A stretch of DNA of 64,000 bases from Pseudomonas sp. NC02 (lineage in GTDB: Bacteria > Pseudomonadota > Gammaproteobacteria > Pseudomonadales > Pseudomonadaceae): the NCBI RefSeq assembly GCF_002874965.1, contig NZ_CP025624.1, positions 4,154,001 through 4,218,000 on the forward strand, written 5' to 3'. Position 1 is the first letter of the stretch; each line of letters starts with the position of its first letter. Below the pieces are notes generated by a model. That model worked only from the letters and a program-made list of their open reading frames with translations, did no database searches and was not told the DNA's origin. The position numbers were made by a program, and so were the translations under genes. Shown here one piece after another: positions 15,526 to 24,238 of this stretch.

Positions 15526-16714
15526 GTATGTCGCGGGCTTTCAACGACGCCCCGATAAAATAGAACACCCCTCCCCCGACAATGAACGCTGCCAACATGT
15601 AGAACATGTAGTGGGCCGGCAGGTTGGCCAGCACCAGCCCGCACAGCACCGGCCCCAGGGCAGCACCGAGGTTGGAGAGGTTTTGCGCCCCGTAGTACAT
15701 GCCCCGCAGGTTGTCCGGGGCGATGCGGTCGATGAACATGTACTCGGCCGGAAACACCACGATTTCGCCCACGGTGAAAATCGCCATCGCCAGGATCCAC
15801 CACCACACGTTGCTCGCCAGGGCAAAGCCAATCACCCCCAGCATGAACATGCCCAGGCCGAAGATCAGCCACTGGCTCAGGTAGCGGTGGGAAATGCGCC
15901 GGCCAATCGCGTATTGCAGGGCAATCACCAACACCGCGTTGGTGGTGAGTACCGCGCTGATGATGGTGTAGGTGTATTCGGCGGTAGTGGTGGTCACCAG
16001 GTACTGCGACAGGTACGCGGTGAACTGGCCGAACACCACGGCACTGAGCAGGCCGCCGACGGTGAAGCACACCAGTCGGTGATCCCGCAGCAATACACGC
16101 CCCACCGCGAGGAACGACACCGGCTTTTGCGTGGTGTCTACCGTGGCCAGCGTGCGGTCGCCCCAACGCCAGTACAGCAGGAAAAAACCGAAGCCCAGGA
16201 CCGCCGACAGGATAAACGGCAAGCTGATATCGAGCTTGGCCACCATCGCGCCAAAAAACGGCCCTACGGCATAGCCGATATTGGTCAGGGTGTACTTGAT
16301 GGAAAACGCTTCGCTGCGCTCATCTTCCGGCAACAGGCTGGCAAACCCGGACTTGATCGCGATGTCGATCACCGCGTACGCCAGGTTGATCAGGATCAGG
16401 CAGCTGTAGAACGACCAGATTTCCCGGGCCAGCACCGTGCCGATAAACCCCAGGGCAAACACCACACTCAAGCTGAGCAATAGCCTGTAGCTGTTGATGC
16501 GGTCTACCAGGAAACCGCCGTAGACACTCAGCAGCGAGCCGACGATCAGCGAGCTGCCGATCACCAGGCCGACCTGGCTGATGTCGAGGGCAAAGTGGTT
16601 GGTGAGGTAGATCACCAGGTACGGAAAGGTGATGGCTTTGGCCAGGGTGAGGATCAGCGTGGCCGACAACAACAGGTTCACGGTACGCGGGTAATTTCTT
16701 ATTGTGGCAAGCAT
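15521..16714 (-). CDS. MFS transporter
   Basis: A 397-residue, roughly 12-span carrier started at ATG 16714 (MLATIRNYP). GGFLVDRINSYR in the loop between spans 2 and 3 is the major facilitator signature region. Substrate is unknown; the look is that of a drug or metabolite efflux pump. The reading frame stays open for 32 codons upstream, but that stretch is polar and rich in Cys and Arg, and is probably untranslated. No regulator is adjacent. Confidence 0.85.
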   Translation of the reverse strand: MLATIRNYPRTVNLLLSATLILTLAKAITFPYLVIYLTNHFALDISQVGLVIGSSLIVGSLLSVYGGFLVDRINSYRLLLSLSVVFALGFIGTVLAREIWSFYSCLILINLAYAVIDIAIKSGFASLLPEDERSEAFSIKYTLTNIGYAVGPFFGAMVAKLDISLPFILSAVLGFGFFLLYWRWGDRTLATVDTTQKPVSFLAVGRVLLRDHRLVCFTVGGLLSAVVFGQFTAYLSQYLVTTTTAEYTYTIISAVLTTNAVLVIALQYAIGRRISHRYLSQWLIFGLGMFMLGVIGFALASNVWWWILAMAIFTVGEIVVFPAEYMFIDRIAPDNLRGMYYGAQNLSNLGAALGPVLCGLVLANLPAHYMFYMLAAFIVGGGVFYFIGASLKARDIL

Positions 16715-16867
16715 CCTGCTCTCATTCCGGTCAAGGTAAAGGGACCATTGCGGCCCGCAGCGGACGTACCTTAACGCAAAACAAGAAGAAAAAAATGCTG
16801 GTTTATGCATTTATGCAAAAATCAAATCCAGCGGGATGAAGCGCGATCACCCATCCCGCCGAACGCT

Positions 16868-17176
16868 TTATTTTTTAACGGGGGTGATGTCGAGAATCGT
16901 GCCGTTGGTGGTTTTGAGCAATACGTACTTGTCGTTCACTCGAGCCCACTGGCTGTCTTCTTCCGGCTGCTTCAGGCCACGTTTCTTCCAGTCGGCAATG
17001 GCCGACTCCTTACGCATCAGAATGTCTGGCGCACGGTCTCCCGTCTTGAGGTCGCGGGTATTGATATTCGAAGGCTGCACGGTTTTTTGCGGGGTATCTG
17101 CGGCCTGGACGGTGAGACTCGCGGCAGAGAGGCTCGCGGCAACCAGCAGGCAGGCAACAAGGGATTTGGACTTCAT
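16868..17176 (-). CDS. RcnB family periplasmic protein
   Basis: A 102-residue secreted protein started at ATG 17176 (GAAGGAAG upstream). The signal peptide ends near SLTVQA. The C-terminal half, with WKKRGLKQPEEDSQWARVND and YVLLKTTNGTILDI, matches the RcnB domain, which in E. coli helps nickel/cobalt homeostasis in the periplasm. There is no cognate RcnA efflux gene here, so metal function is not established. Confidence 0.75.
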   Translation of the reverse strand: MKSKSLVACLLVAASLSAASLTVQAADTPQKTVQPSNINTRDLKTGDRAPDILMRKESAIADWKKRGLKQPEEDSQWARVNDKYVLLKTTNGTILDITPVKK

Positions 17177-17336
17177 GGGCACTTCCTTCAATGAATGACG
17201 CGTAAAGATTCCGACCGCAGCGGCGTGGAATCATTCAGCGCCGTGATGGAAGCGGCAGATGGATGGGCGGCCAGCGACCGGGCCGGCGATTAATCAGATA
17301 AGATTGGTTCCTTTTTCCAGCCGCTCAGGAATTCCA

Positions 17337-17687
17337 ATGACTGGTACCCACGTCATCATCATTTTCGTGACCGTTGTCACCTTGCTCGCGCTCTACGTGT
17401 TCGGCACCTACAGGGAACTGGTGGCCCTGCTTGATCGCTGCAAAAAAGCCTTCGGCCAATTCAAGGAGGCCGAACAACAATTGGCGGCGGCGCAAAATGC
17501 CTCGTCACCCAGCGCAGAAATCGCCAGCCTGGAAAGCCGTGTCGCGTTCACCCGCCAGCTCTTCCACGACTCGGTCAACAACTACAACACCTACAAGCAC
17601 AAGTCGCCGACCTCGGTGGTGGCCGAGCTGCTCGGGCATCGTGATGATGTCAGCCTGTCGGGGTTCGAGGCCAAGCGTACGGTCTGA
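17337..17687 (+). CDS. Short LemA-like membrane protein
   Basis: A 116-residue protein started at ATG 17337 with AGGAA upstream. One N-terminal span (IIIFVTVVTLLALYVFGTY) is followed by RELVALLDRCKKAFGQFKEA and a helical, Gln/Ala-rich region with NNYNTYKHKSPTSVVAELLG, which resembles the conserved core of LemA proteins. It is shorter than usual LemA proteins (about 180-200 residues), so it is either a divergent short form or a reduced relative. Function unknown. Confidence 0.65.
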   Translation: MTGTHVIIIFVTVVTLLALYVFGTYRELVALLDRCKKAFGQFKEAEQQLAAAQNASSPSAEIASLESRVAFTRQLFHDSVNNYNTYKHKSPTSVVAELLGHRDDVSLSGFEAKRTV

Positions 17688-17698
17688 CCTGCCGGCGC

Positions 17699-18076
17699 TT
17701 ACACAGGTGCACGCTGACGTGTTGGCGTGCCCTGATGAAACACCATCTGCCACTGCCCGCCGCTTTCGCGCCACACCGAACTGCGCAATGACTCCCCCGC
17801 CGCATTTGCATCCGTCGCCGCGCGCTGGCAGCGATACGTCACCAACGCCACGCCTTCGGCCAGCACCTTCATTGCAAAGTCACTGATGCTACGGACTGAA
17901 AACACCTCATCCTGCAGCCCTTCGATCACCTCGGCCTTGCTGCCCCATACATTGCCACTGGCACCAAATTCGACGAAGTCATCCGCCAGCAGCACCGACA
18001 ACCGCGCCGCATCTGTACGGGTGGTGCATTGGTGCAGCTCCTGTTCCAGGCGGCGTAAATGCTCTGCCAACTCCAT
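17699..18076 (-). CDS. DUF4440 / SnoaL-like protein
   Basis: A 125-residue NTF2-fold protein: LLADDFVEFGASGNVWGSKAE near the start and WRESGGQWQMVFHQGTP near the end are typical of DUF4440. Two in-frame ATG codons are close together (18082 and 18076); GAGGG fits 18076 better. Function unknown; members often bind small ligands. It is divergent from the cupin regulator gene across a symmetric operator and is probably controlled by that regulator. Confidence 0.78.
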   Translation of the reverse strand: MELAEHLRRLEQELHQCTTRTDAARLSVLLADDFVEFGASGNVWGSKAEVIEGLQDEVFSVRSISDFAMKVLAEGVALVTYRCQRAATDANAAGESLRSSVWRESGGQWQMVFHQGTPTRQRAPV

Positions 18077-18088
18077 ACCCATTGCCCT

Positions 18089-18140
18089 CGTGAAATTAAT
18101 CCTGTAATTTTTCATGAAATTTCCTGATAAGAATTTCACG
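18089..18140. promoter_or_regulatory. Large symmetric operator between DUF4440 and cupin-regulator genes
   Basis: CGTGAAATT (18089-18097) and AATTTCACG (18132-18140) are exact inverted copies. Centred precisely between them is TTTCATGAAA (18110-18119). The three elements share one dyad axis with 12-base gaps, giving TGAAATT-type half-sites 24 bp apart. This is a strong candidate for autoregulation by the XRE-cupin regulator encoded nine bases downstream. Confidence 0.55.
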
Positions 18141-18148
18141 AAGCGCCC

Positions 18149-18706
18149 ATGGACAAGCAAGAAGAACTCGACGCCCTGGCGATCCTGATCCACGACCTGC
18201 GCAAGCACAAGAAGCTCACCCTGGCGCAACTGGCGCAAAAGATCGAGCGTTCCGTGGGTTTCCTGTCCCAGGTTGAACGCGGCCTGTCGCGCCCGACCGT
18301 GGCCGACCTCACAGCCATCAGCCACGCGCTCGGTGTGCCCACCACCTATTTCTACAGCCTGTCCAAACCCAAGGCGGTGGACTGGGTCACCCGCCCCAAC
18401 GAACGGCGCACGGTGTATTACGCCAATGGCATCACCGACATCCTGGTGTCGCCGAGCATGCACGGCGCGTTCTCGATCCTCGACAGCCTGCTGGCCCCCG
18501 GTGCCAACAGCGGCGAACAAACCATGAGCGACCGTGCCGAACAGGCCGGTTACGTGCTGGAGGGCGAGTTGACGCTGTGGGTCGAGGGCGAGCCGGACTC
18601 GGTCACCCTGGGCCCCGGCGACAGCTTCCACCTGGCCAGTTTTGCCCACTGCCGCTACGGCAACCTGACCGACCTGCCAGCCCGCGTGCTGTGGGTCTAC
18701 AACTAG
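18149..18706 (+). CDS. XRE family regulator with C-terminal cupin domain (PuuR-like)
   Basis: A 185-residue regulator: helix-turn-helix at about 14-66 (LAQLAQKIERSVGFLSQVER) and a cupin from about 100 to the end with AEQAGYVLEGELTLWVEG and GPGDSFHLASFAHCRYGN. Relatives such as PuuR sense polyamine or amino-acid derivatives. It is followed 11 bases later by a glutamine-synthetase-like gene, a pairing seen in gamma-glutamyl-polyamine pathways. It probably represses its own operon through the symmetric operator upstream. Confidence 0.88.
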   Translation: MDKQEELDALAILIHDLRKHKKLTLAQLAQKIERSVGFLSQVERGLSRPTVADLTAISHALGVPTTYFYSLSKPKAVDWVTRPNERRTVYYANGITDILVSPSMHGAFSILDSLLAPGANSGEQTMSDRAEQAGYVLEGELTLWVEGEPDSVTLGPGDSFHLASFAHCRYGNLTDLPARVLWVYN

Positions 18707-18717
18707 GAGCAACACCC

Positions 18718-20064
18718 GTGAAAAGCCATGCTTCCACGCTTTTGGCCGAAGTCCGGACCTTTCGCCAGAACCATCCCGATGTGCGCTACGTCGACCTGAT
18801 TGCCCTGGACATTCCCGGGCATTTCTACGGCAAGCGCTACCCGGTGGAGATGCTGGAAAAGGTCGCCGCCGGCAGCCCGTTGAAACTGCCGCAGAACGCG
18901 GTGCTGCTGGGTGCCCAGGGCGGCCTGTTCAAGATCGGCGACTATTGCTTCCACGACGGCGACCCGGACGCCAACCGCCGCCTGGTGCCCGGCACCCTCA
19001 AGCCGGTGAGCTGGGAGGCGCAGCCGCTGGGGCAGATGTTGATTACCTCCGACGGCACCGAAGCGCCCATCGAATTCGAACCCCGGGAAGTACTGGCCAA
19101 GGTGCTGGAACGCCTGCAGCGCAAAGGCATTCACCCGGTGGTCGCGTTCGAGCTGGAGTTCTACCTGTTCGACAAAAAGCTCAGCGACGGCCTGCCGCAA
19201 TTTGCCCGCGACCCGCTGAGTGATGACGCGGACGACCAGCCCAACTTGCACATCGAGCGCCTGTCACGCTTTGCGCCGGTGTTGGACGATATGGTCGAGA
19301 CGGCCAAGGCCCAGGGCATCGACATCACGGTGATCACCGCCGAACTCGGCCCCGGCCAGTTCGAAATCAATTTCGGCCACCTGGAAGACGGCCTGCGCGC
19401 CGCCGACTGGGCCGCCCTGTTCTGCCGCAGCACCCGTGGCGTGGCCCTCAAGCACGGCTATCGCGCCAGCTTCATGGCCAAGCCTTACCTGCAACACCCC
19501 GGCAGCGGCATGCATGTGCACGTCAGCCTGTACGATGCGGCAGGCAATAACCTGCTGGCGGCCCACCAGCAGCAACCGTTGCGCCACGCGGTGGCAGGTT
19601 GCCTGGAACTGCTGCCGCACTGCATGCCGATCTTCTCGCCCAACCACAACGCCTTCCGCCGCCTTGGTGGCACGGTCAACGCGGCAACCCGCGCGTGCTG
19701 GGGCTTTGAAGACCGTGACGCGTGCGTGCGAATTCCTGAATCCGACCCGCGCAACCTGCGCATCGAACATCGCCTGGCGAGTGCCGATGCCAACCCGTAT
19801 CTGGTATTGGCGGCGATTCTGGTGGGGCTTGAGCATGGTCTTGAAGCAGCGAAGGAGCCCATCGCCCCGCTGAACGAAGACCGCAACAGCGGCGCGGACT
19901 TCCCCGTGGAAATGCTGGAGGCGGTGCGCGCCATGCAGCATCAGCCGACGTTGCGCGAAGGCCTAGGCGCGGAGTTTGTCGACGTGTATTGCGAAAACAA
20001 ACGCCAGGACCACCTGGCATTCCAGCAGGAAATTCATGCGCGGGAATATCGCTGGTATCTCTAG
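18718..20064 (+). CDS. Glutamine synthetase family protein (gamma-glutamyl ligase type)
   Basis: A 448-residue protein starting at GTG 18718 with AGGAG upstream. It has the catalytic GS fold: GPGQFEINFGH, PGSGMHVHVSLYD, and PNHNAFRRLGGTVNAATRAC followed by RIEHRLASADANPYLVLAA. The sequence type is nearer to PuuA/SpuI/IpuC ligases, which attach glutamate to polyamines or amines, than to housekeeping GlnA, whose adenylylation site I do not see. The adjacent cupin regulator supports an amine catabolism role. The amine is unknown; no other puu genes are nearby. Confidence 0.85.
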   Translation: MKSHASTLLAEVRTFRQNHPDVRYVDLIALDIPGHFYGKRYPVEMLEKVAAGSPLKLPQNAVLLGAQGGLFKIGDYCFHDGDPDANRRLVPGTLKPVSWEAQPLGQMLITSDGTEAPIEFEPREVLAKVLERLQRKGIHPVVAFELEFYLFDKKLSDGLPQFARDPLSDDADDQPNLHIERLSRFAPVLDDMVETAKAQGIDITVITAELGPGQFEINFGHLEDGLRAADWAALFCRSTRGVALKHGYRASFMAKPYLQHPGSGMHVHVSLYDAAGNNLLAAHQQQPLRHAVAGCLELLPHCMPIFSPNHNAFRRLGGTVNAATRACWGFEDRDACVRIPESDPRNLRIEHRLASADANPYLVLAAILVGLEHGLEAAKEPIAPLNEDRNSGADFPVEMLEAVRAMQHQPTLREGLGAEFVDVYCENKRQDHLAFQQEIHAREYRWYL

Positions 20065-20072
20065 GCACTGAT

Positions 20073-20102
20073 GGTTAGCCTCGTGGGCATCTCTGGCTAA
20101 CC
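20073..20102 (+). terminator. Hairpin after the glutamine-synthetase-like gene
   Basis: GGTTAGCC (20073-20080) pairs with GGCTAACC (20095-20102), eight base pairs with a 14-base loop. There is no T-run, so it is a weak terminator or an RNA-stabilising hairpin just before the AlkC start. Confidence 0.35.
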
Positions 20103-20114
20103 GCGGACTTGCCC

Positions 20115-21212
20115 ATGACCGACCAAAGCGCCCCGGCCCTGAAGGAAATCTTCAACGCCGAACGCCTGCAACACATCGCCAGCGAAATGACCGCGGTGTA
20201 CCCGGCGTTCGACGCCAAGGGTTTTCTCAAACACGCCAAGGCCGGGTTGGCAGACCTGTCGGTGATGCAGCGCATGGCGCGGGTCAGTGAAAGCCTCAAC
20301 GCTGTGATCCCGCTGGATTATCCGCAAACCCTGAAGTTGCTGTATGCCCTGGCCCCTCGGCTGAACAGCGCCTTTGTCAGCCTGTTCCTGCCCCACTACG
20401 TTGCCAGCTACGGCGGCGATGATTTCAAGCGCTCCATGGCTGCCCTCAAGTACTTCACCACCTTCGGCTCCGCCGAGTTTGCCGTGCGGCATTTTCTGCT
20501 GAAGGATTTCAAGCGCACCCTGGCGGTGATGCAACAGTGGTCGCTGGACGACAACGAACACGTACGACGCCTCGCCAGCGAAGGTTCACGGCCACGGCTG
20601 CCATGGTCGTTTCGCCTGGCCGAGGTGCAGGCCGATCCGAACCTGTGCGCTTCGATCCTCGACAATCTCAAGGCCGACAGCAGCCTCTACGTGCGCAAGT
20701 CGGTGGCCAACCACCTCAACGACATCACCAAGGACCATCCGGATTGGGTGCTGGGCCTGATCGAAGGCTGGTCCCTGGATAACCCCCACACCGCGTGGAT
20801 CGCCCGCCACGCGCTGCGCAGCCTGATCAAGCAAGGCAACACCCGGGCGCTGACGATCATGGGCGCCGGGGCCAGGGCCGAAGTGAAGATCCATCAACTC
20901 AAGGTCGAGCCGGCGGCGATCAAGTTGGGGGAGCGGATCAACCTGTCCTTCAGCCTGGAGTCCACTGCCGATTCGTCGCAAAAGCTGGTGGTCGACTACG
21001 CCATCGACTATGTGAAAAGCGCCGGTCACAGCGCGTCCAAGGTGTTCAAGCTCAAGGCATTTACCCTGGGTGCCGGAGAACATCACGCCATCAGCCGTGG
21101 CCAACATATCCGTGAATTGACCACGCGCAAGCACTATCCCGGCAAGCATGCGGTTCACGTGCTGGTGAACGGTGAGCGGCTGGGAAGCGTCGAGTTTGAA
21201 CTCGCAAAATAA
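20115..21212 (+). CDS. alkC: DNA alkylation repair glycosylase, AlkC type
   Basis: A 365-residue protein started at ATG 20115 (the upstream TTG has no better signal). The middle part consists of HEAT-like helical repeats as in AlkC/AlkD glycosylases: LKYFTTFGSAEFAVRHFL, WSLDDNEHVRRLASEG, DSSLYVRKSVANHLNDITKD. The last 100 residues form a beta-rich Ig-like extension (VEPAAIKLGERINLSFSLES), which is a feature of the AlkC branch. It removes 3-methyladenine-type lesions without flipping the base. No ada or other alkylation gene is adjacent; the ribosome binding site is poor. Confidence 0.85.
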   Translation: MTDQSAPALKEIFNAERLQHIASEMTAVYPAFDAKGFLKHAKAGLADLSVMQRMARVSESLNAVIPLDYPQTLKLLYALAPRLNSAFVSLFLPHYVASYGGDDFKRSMAALKYFTTFGSAEFAVRHFLLKDFKRTLAVMQQWSLDDNEHVRRLASEGSRPRLPWSFRLAEVQADPNLCASILDNLKADSSLYVRKSVANHLNDITKDHPDWVLGLIEGWSLDNPHTAWIARHALRSLIKQGNTRALTIMGAGARAEVKIHQLKVEPAAIKLGERINLSFSLESTADSSQKLVVDYAIDYVKSAGHSASKVFKLKAFTLGAGEHHAISRGQHIRELTTRKHYPGKHAVHVLVNGERLGSVEFELAK

Positions 21213-21362
21213 TCCTTAAAACATTAACGAAGGCTCTAGATCGGGCCTTACAGCGTAATTAATTGTCGGACAATGCTAGGCATTCGTGTTGCGATCCATT
21301 ATCATCCGGCGCCTTCTCGGTACCCCTAGGGTACTTGTGTCAATGTTCCACCTGAGGCGCCC

Positions 21363-23222
21363 ATGCTCCGTTTTTCGTTTTACCGTCCCCTGATCTGCAT
21401 CAGCTGGGGGCTTGCCAGTCACAGCGCGCTTGCCGCCCTGCAACCAATGGCCGAAGCCCCACTGGCCAGCGACACCGAGCTGCATTGCCACTTCAACCGC
21501 GACGCCAGCGTCGACTGCACTACCCGCTTTCACTACACCATCCTCAAGCCAAGCGGCCGCGAAATGCTCTCGCGGATCGACTTCAGCTACCAGGAAGAAG
21601 ACGGCTTCGAACTGATCAAGGCCGAGTCCACCCAGCCCGGCGGCAAACCTGTGCCCCTGGACCCGACGCAAATCGACACCCGCACCGCCCCCAACCCGGA
21701 CCAGGGTTTCTCCCGGGAAAAACAGACCTCGCTGGCGTTTCCCAACCTGCGGGTCGGCACGCAAATCCGCTACACGGTGCGCGAACATCACCCGGCCAAA
21801 CCGCTGATGACCGAGTTCTACTACGCCTTGCAGTTCGGCCCCAACGCCGCACGGCGCGACCACTTCAAGGCACGCTTCACCGCCGAGCGGCCGATCGAGT
21901 GGCGCAGCGAATTGATGGAGGGTTTCAGCATTACGCCATCGGCCAATCGCAAGACCCTGGACGTGGTGCAAAAGGCCCCGACCTACCTCAGCTACATCAA
22001 CGAATCCGCCAACGCCTACATACGCCACGCCCCGCGTATCGAAGTCGGCAGCTCCCTGGATCGCCAGCAGTACTTCGGCGGCTTTGCCGAACGCTACAAC
22101 CAGATCCTCGGCGCCAAGCTGCCGCCCCAGGGCGCCGCCGCCGTGGCCGCCGTTCGCGGCTTGCCACCGGCACAACAGGTGGCCGGCCTGATGCAGCACA
22201 TCAACGACCACTATCGTTACTTGGGCGACTGGCGCGCCTCGGATCGCGGCTATGTGCCCTTCAGCCTGGCGGAGATCGAGCAGCACGGCTACGGCGACTG
22301 CAAAGACCTTTCGACGCTGCTGGCCGCCATGCTCAAGGCCAGCGGGATCAAGGCCGAACCGGCCTGGGTCAGCCGCGGCGATGTGGTTAACCCGCTGCTG
22401 ATTCCCGGTACCGGCGCGCCGAACCACGCCATCGTCCGCGCCGAAGTCGATGGCCAGGTGTGGTGGCTGGACCCGACCAACCCGATCTTCGCCCCCGGCC
22501 AGACCCTGCCCGACATCCAGGACCGCTGGGTGCTGGTGACCAACGCCGAGGGCCAGGTACGTGAAGAACACATCCCGCTGCAACCCGCCGCCCCCACGTT
22601 GATCCTCGACAAACAGGAGCGCTTCGACGCCCAGGGCACCGCCCGGGTCTCGGCCACCGTTGATTTTCGCGGCATGCCGCTGATGCAACTGAGCGTCGCC
22701 GACCGCCAGCAAGGCGCCACCGCCAGCGACCAGAACATCTGCGACAACTTCGGCAAACAGATCACCGACTGCCAGGTCGAGCGCCCCGCCACCGCCTTCC
22801 TGATCCCGGCCAGCTACAAGGTCAGCGCCACCCTGACGGACATGCGGCCCCTGGAACCGCTGGGCAACGACCACGTCTACAACGATGCCTTGCTGCAAGA
22901 GAAATGGGACGGTCTGCTCAACTACCGCCGCAATGGGCAACTGGCCGACTTGTACATAGGCAACCCCGAGACGCTGGATTACACCATCACACTGTCGGGT
23001 GGGCAGATCGACAAGGACATCAAGGCTTGCCAGGTACGCTCGCCGTGGTACGACCTGGACCTGACGGGTGAGCGCGTCAAGGGCGACTGGCGTTATCACT
23101 ACGTCCTGACGCAGAAAATACGCTGGCTGACCCACGATGAAATTGTCAGCGCACCGTTTGAAAAGATGATCAAGGAGATCCGTGCCTGTGGTGAGCAGGT
23201 GCATCAGGTGGTGAAGCTCTAA
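21363..23222 (+). CDS. DUF3857 / transglutaminase-like secreted protein
   Basis: A 619-residue protein with an N-terminal signal peptide ending near HSALAA. A DUF3857 beta-domain spans roughly 30-230, followed by a transglutaminase-like core with Cys in GYGDCKDLSTLLAAML, His in APNHAIVRAE and Asp in WWLDPTNP, an intact triad. A long C-terminal beta region follows. The family is periplasmic or surface-attached and its substrate is unknown. It stands alone, with no clear operon partner, and converges with the LysR gene by a four-base overlap. Confidence 0.85.
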   Translation: MLRFSFYRPLICISWGLASHSALAALQPMAEAPLASDTELHCHFNRDASVDCTTRFHYTILKPSGREMLSRIDFSYQEEDGFELIKAESTQPGGKPVPLDPTQIDTRTAPNPDQGFSREKQTSLAFPNLRVGTQIRYTVREHHPAKPLMTEFYYALQFGPNAARRDHFKARFTAERPIEWRSELMEGFSITPSANRKTLDVVQKAPTYLSYINESANAYIRHAPRIEVGSSLDRQQYFGGFAERYNQILGAKLPPQGAAAVAAVRGLPPAQQVAGLMQHINDHYRYLGDWRASDRGYVPFSLAEIEQHGYGDCKDLSTLLAAMLKASGIKAEPAWVSRGDVVNPLLIPGTGAPNHAIVRAEVDGQVWWLDPTNPIFAPGQTLPDIQDRWVLVTNAEGQVREEHIPLQPAAPTLILDKQERFDAQGTARVSATVDFRGMPLMQLSVADRQQGATASDQNICDNFGKQITDCQVERPATAFLIPASYKVSATLTDMRPLEPLGNDHVYNDALLQEKWDGLLNYRRNGQLADLYIGNPETLDYTITLSGGQIDKDIKACQVRSPWYDLDLTGERVKGDWRYHYVLTQKIRWLTHDEIVSAPFEKMIKEIRACGEQVHQVVKL

Positions 23223-24109
23223 CCCTCCCCCAGCAAAACCCCTTGCTCCCGCGCGCAGAGTTCCACCAGGTAATCCCACAACACCCGCAACCTTACCGAC
23301 TTGTGCAACTCGCGCCGGGAGCTGATCCAATAGCTGCGCTGGATGCTCTCCGCCGGCAGCAGCGGCACCAGGTCCGGGTCGCTCGCCGCCATGAAGCACG
23401 GCAATACGGCAATTCCCAACCCCGAGCGCGCCGCCTGGTGCTGGGCGATCACGCTGGTGCTGTGGAACACCACTTTGGGGTTGCGGCAGAAACTGCTGAG
23501 GAATTTCAGTTCCTGGCTGAACAGTAAATCGTCGACGTAATCGATCCAGGCGTGCACCGCCAGGTCCTCGCGTTTTTCAATCGGCGGTGTGCGGTCCAGG
23601 TAGCTGCGGCTGGCGTAGAGCGCCAGGCGGTAGTCGGTGAGTTTGCGGGTCACCAGTTGGTCGACGCTGGGGCGTTCGAGGTGGATGCTGATTTCCGCTT
23701 CGCGGTTGAGGATGCTGACAAACCGTGGCACTGCCAGCAGTTCCACTTCCAGGCCCGGGTAGCGTTCGAACAGGCCGCCCATGCGACTGGCCAGGAACAT
23801 CACGCCCAAACCCTCGGCCACCCCCAGGCGGATCTTGCCCAGGGGCGCGGCGGAATGGGTCAGTTCTTCTTCGGCCAGCAGCGCCACGTTTTCCATGGCT
23901 TCGGCATGTTTGAGCAGGGCTTCGCCGGAGGGCGTGAGTTCGTAACCCTGGGCGTGCTGCACGAACAGCGCAGTGCCCAGGCTTTTCTCGATGGCCTCGA
24001 TGTGCCGGGCCACGGTGGCGTGGGTGGTTTTCAGGCGTTGCGCCGCCGTGAGCAAGCGTCCGCTACGCTGTAACTCAAGAAAGAACCGCAGATCATTCCA
24101 GTCGAACAT
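23219..24109 (-). CDS. LysR family regulator, divergent from the GMC dehydrogenase
   Basis: A 296-residue LysR protein: helix-turn-helix LLTAAQRLKTTHATVARHIE near residue 20, and a ligand-binding domain starting at GKIRLGVAEG. ATG 24109 (MFDWNDLRFFLEL) is the normal LysR start and is preceded by GGGGAAGG; the frame is open 30 codons further but that part is not LysR-like. It is transcribed away from the GMC dehydrogenase gene and is its likely regulator. Confidence 0.9.
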   Translation of the reverse strand: MFDWNDLRFFLELQRSGRLLTAAQRLKTTHATVARHIEAIEKSLGTALFVQHAQGYELTPSGEALLKHAEAMENVALLAEEELTHSAAPLGKIRLGVAEGLGVMFLASRMGGLFERYPGLEVELLAVPRFVSILNREAEISIHLERPSVDQLVTRKLTDYRLALYASRSYLDRTPPIEKREDLAVHAWIDYVDDLLFSQELKFLSSFCRNPKVVFHSTSVIAQHQAARSGLGIAVLPCFMAASDPDLVPLLPAESIQRSYWISSRRELHKSVRLRVLWDYLVELCAREQGVLLGEG

Positions 24110-24166
24110 GCCTTCCCCTTCTTCCCCTGAACAGCAGCGTTGTCTAAAAACGCACAGCAGCTGGGT

Positions 24167-24198
24167 AAAAACTAACATTTTTAAGACGAAAACTAACA
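24167..24198. promoter_or_regulatory. 10-bp direct repeats in the LysR-GMC intergenic region
   Basis: AAAACTAACA occurs at 24167-24176 and 24189-24198, 22 bp apart, about two helical turns. They lie between the divergent LysR and GMC dehydrogenase genes, and may be regulator binding sites, although LysR sites are more often dyads. Confidence 0.35.
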
Positions 24199-24238
24199 AC
24201 TAGGATGGGACCAATAAGAAAAACAAGCGAGGTCACAG

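Noticed and set aside
21276..23399. A 707-codon open frame on the minus strand
   Set aside because: It is antisense to the DUF3857/transglutaminase-like gene, which has a signal peptide and an intact catalytic triad. Long antisense frames are expected in GC-rich Pseudomonas DNA and this one has low-complexity Gly/Val/Ala content.
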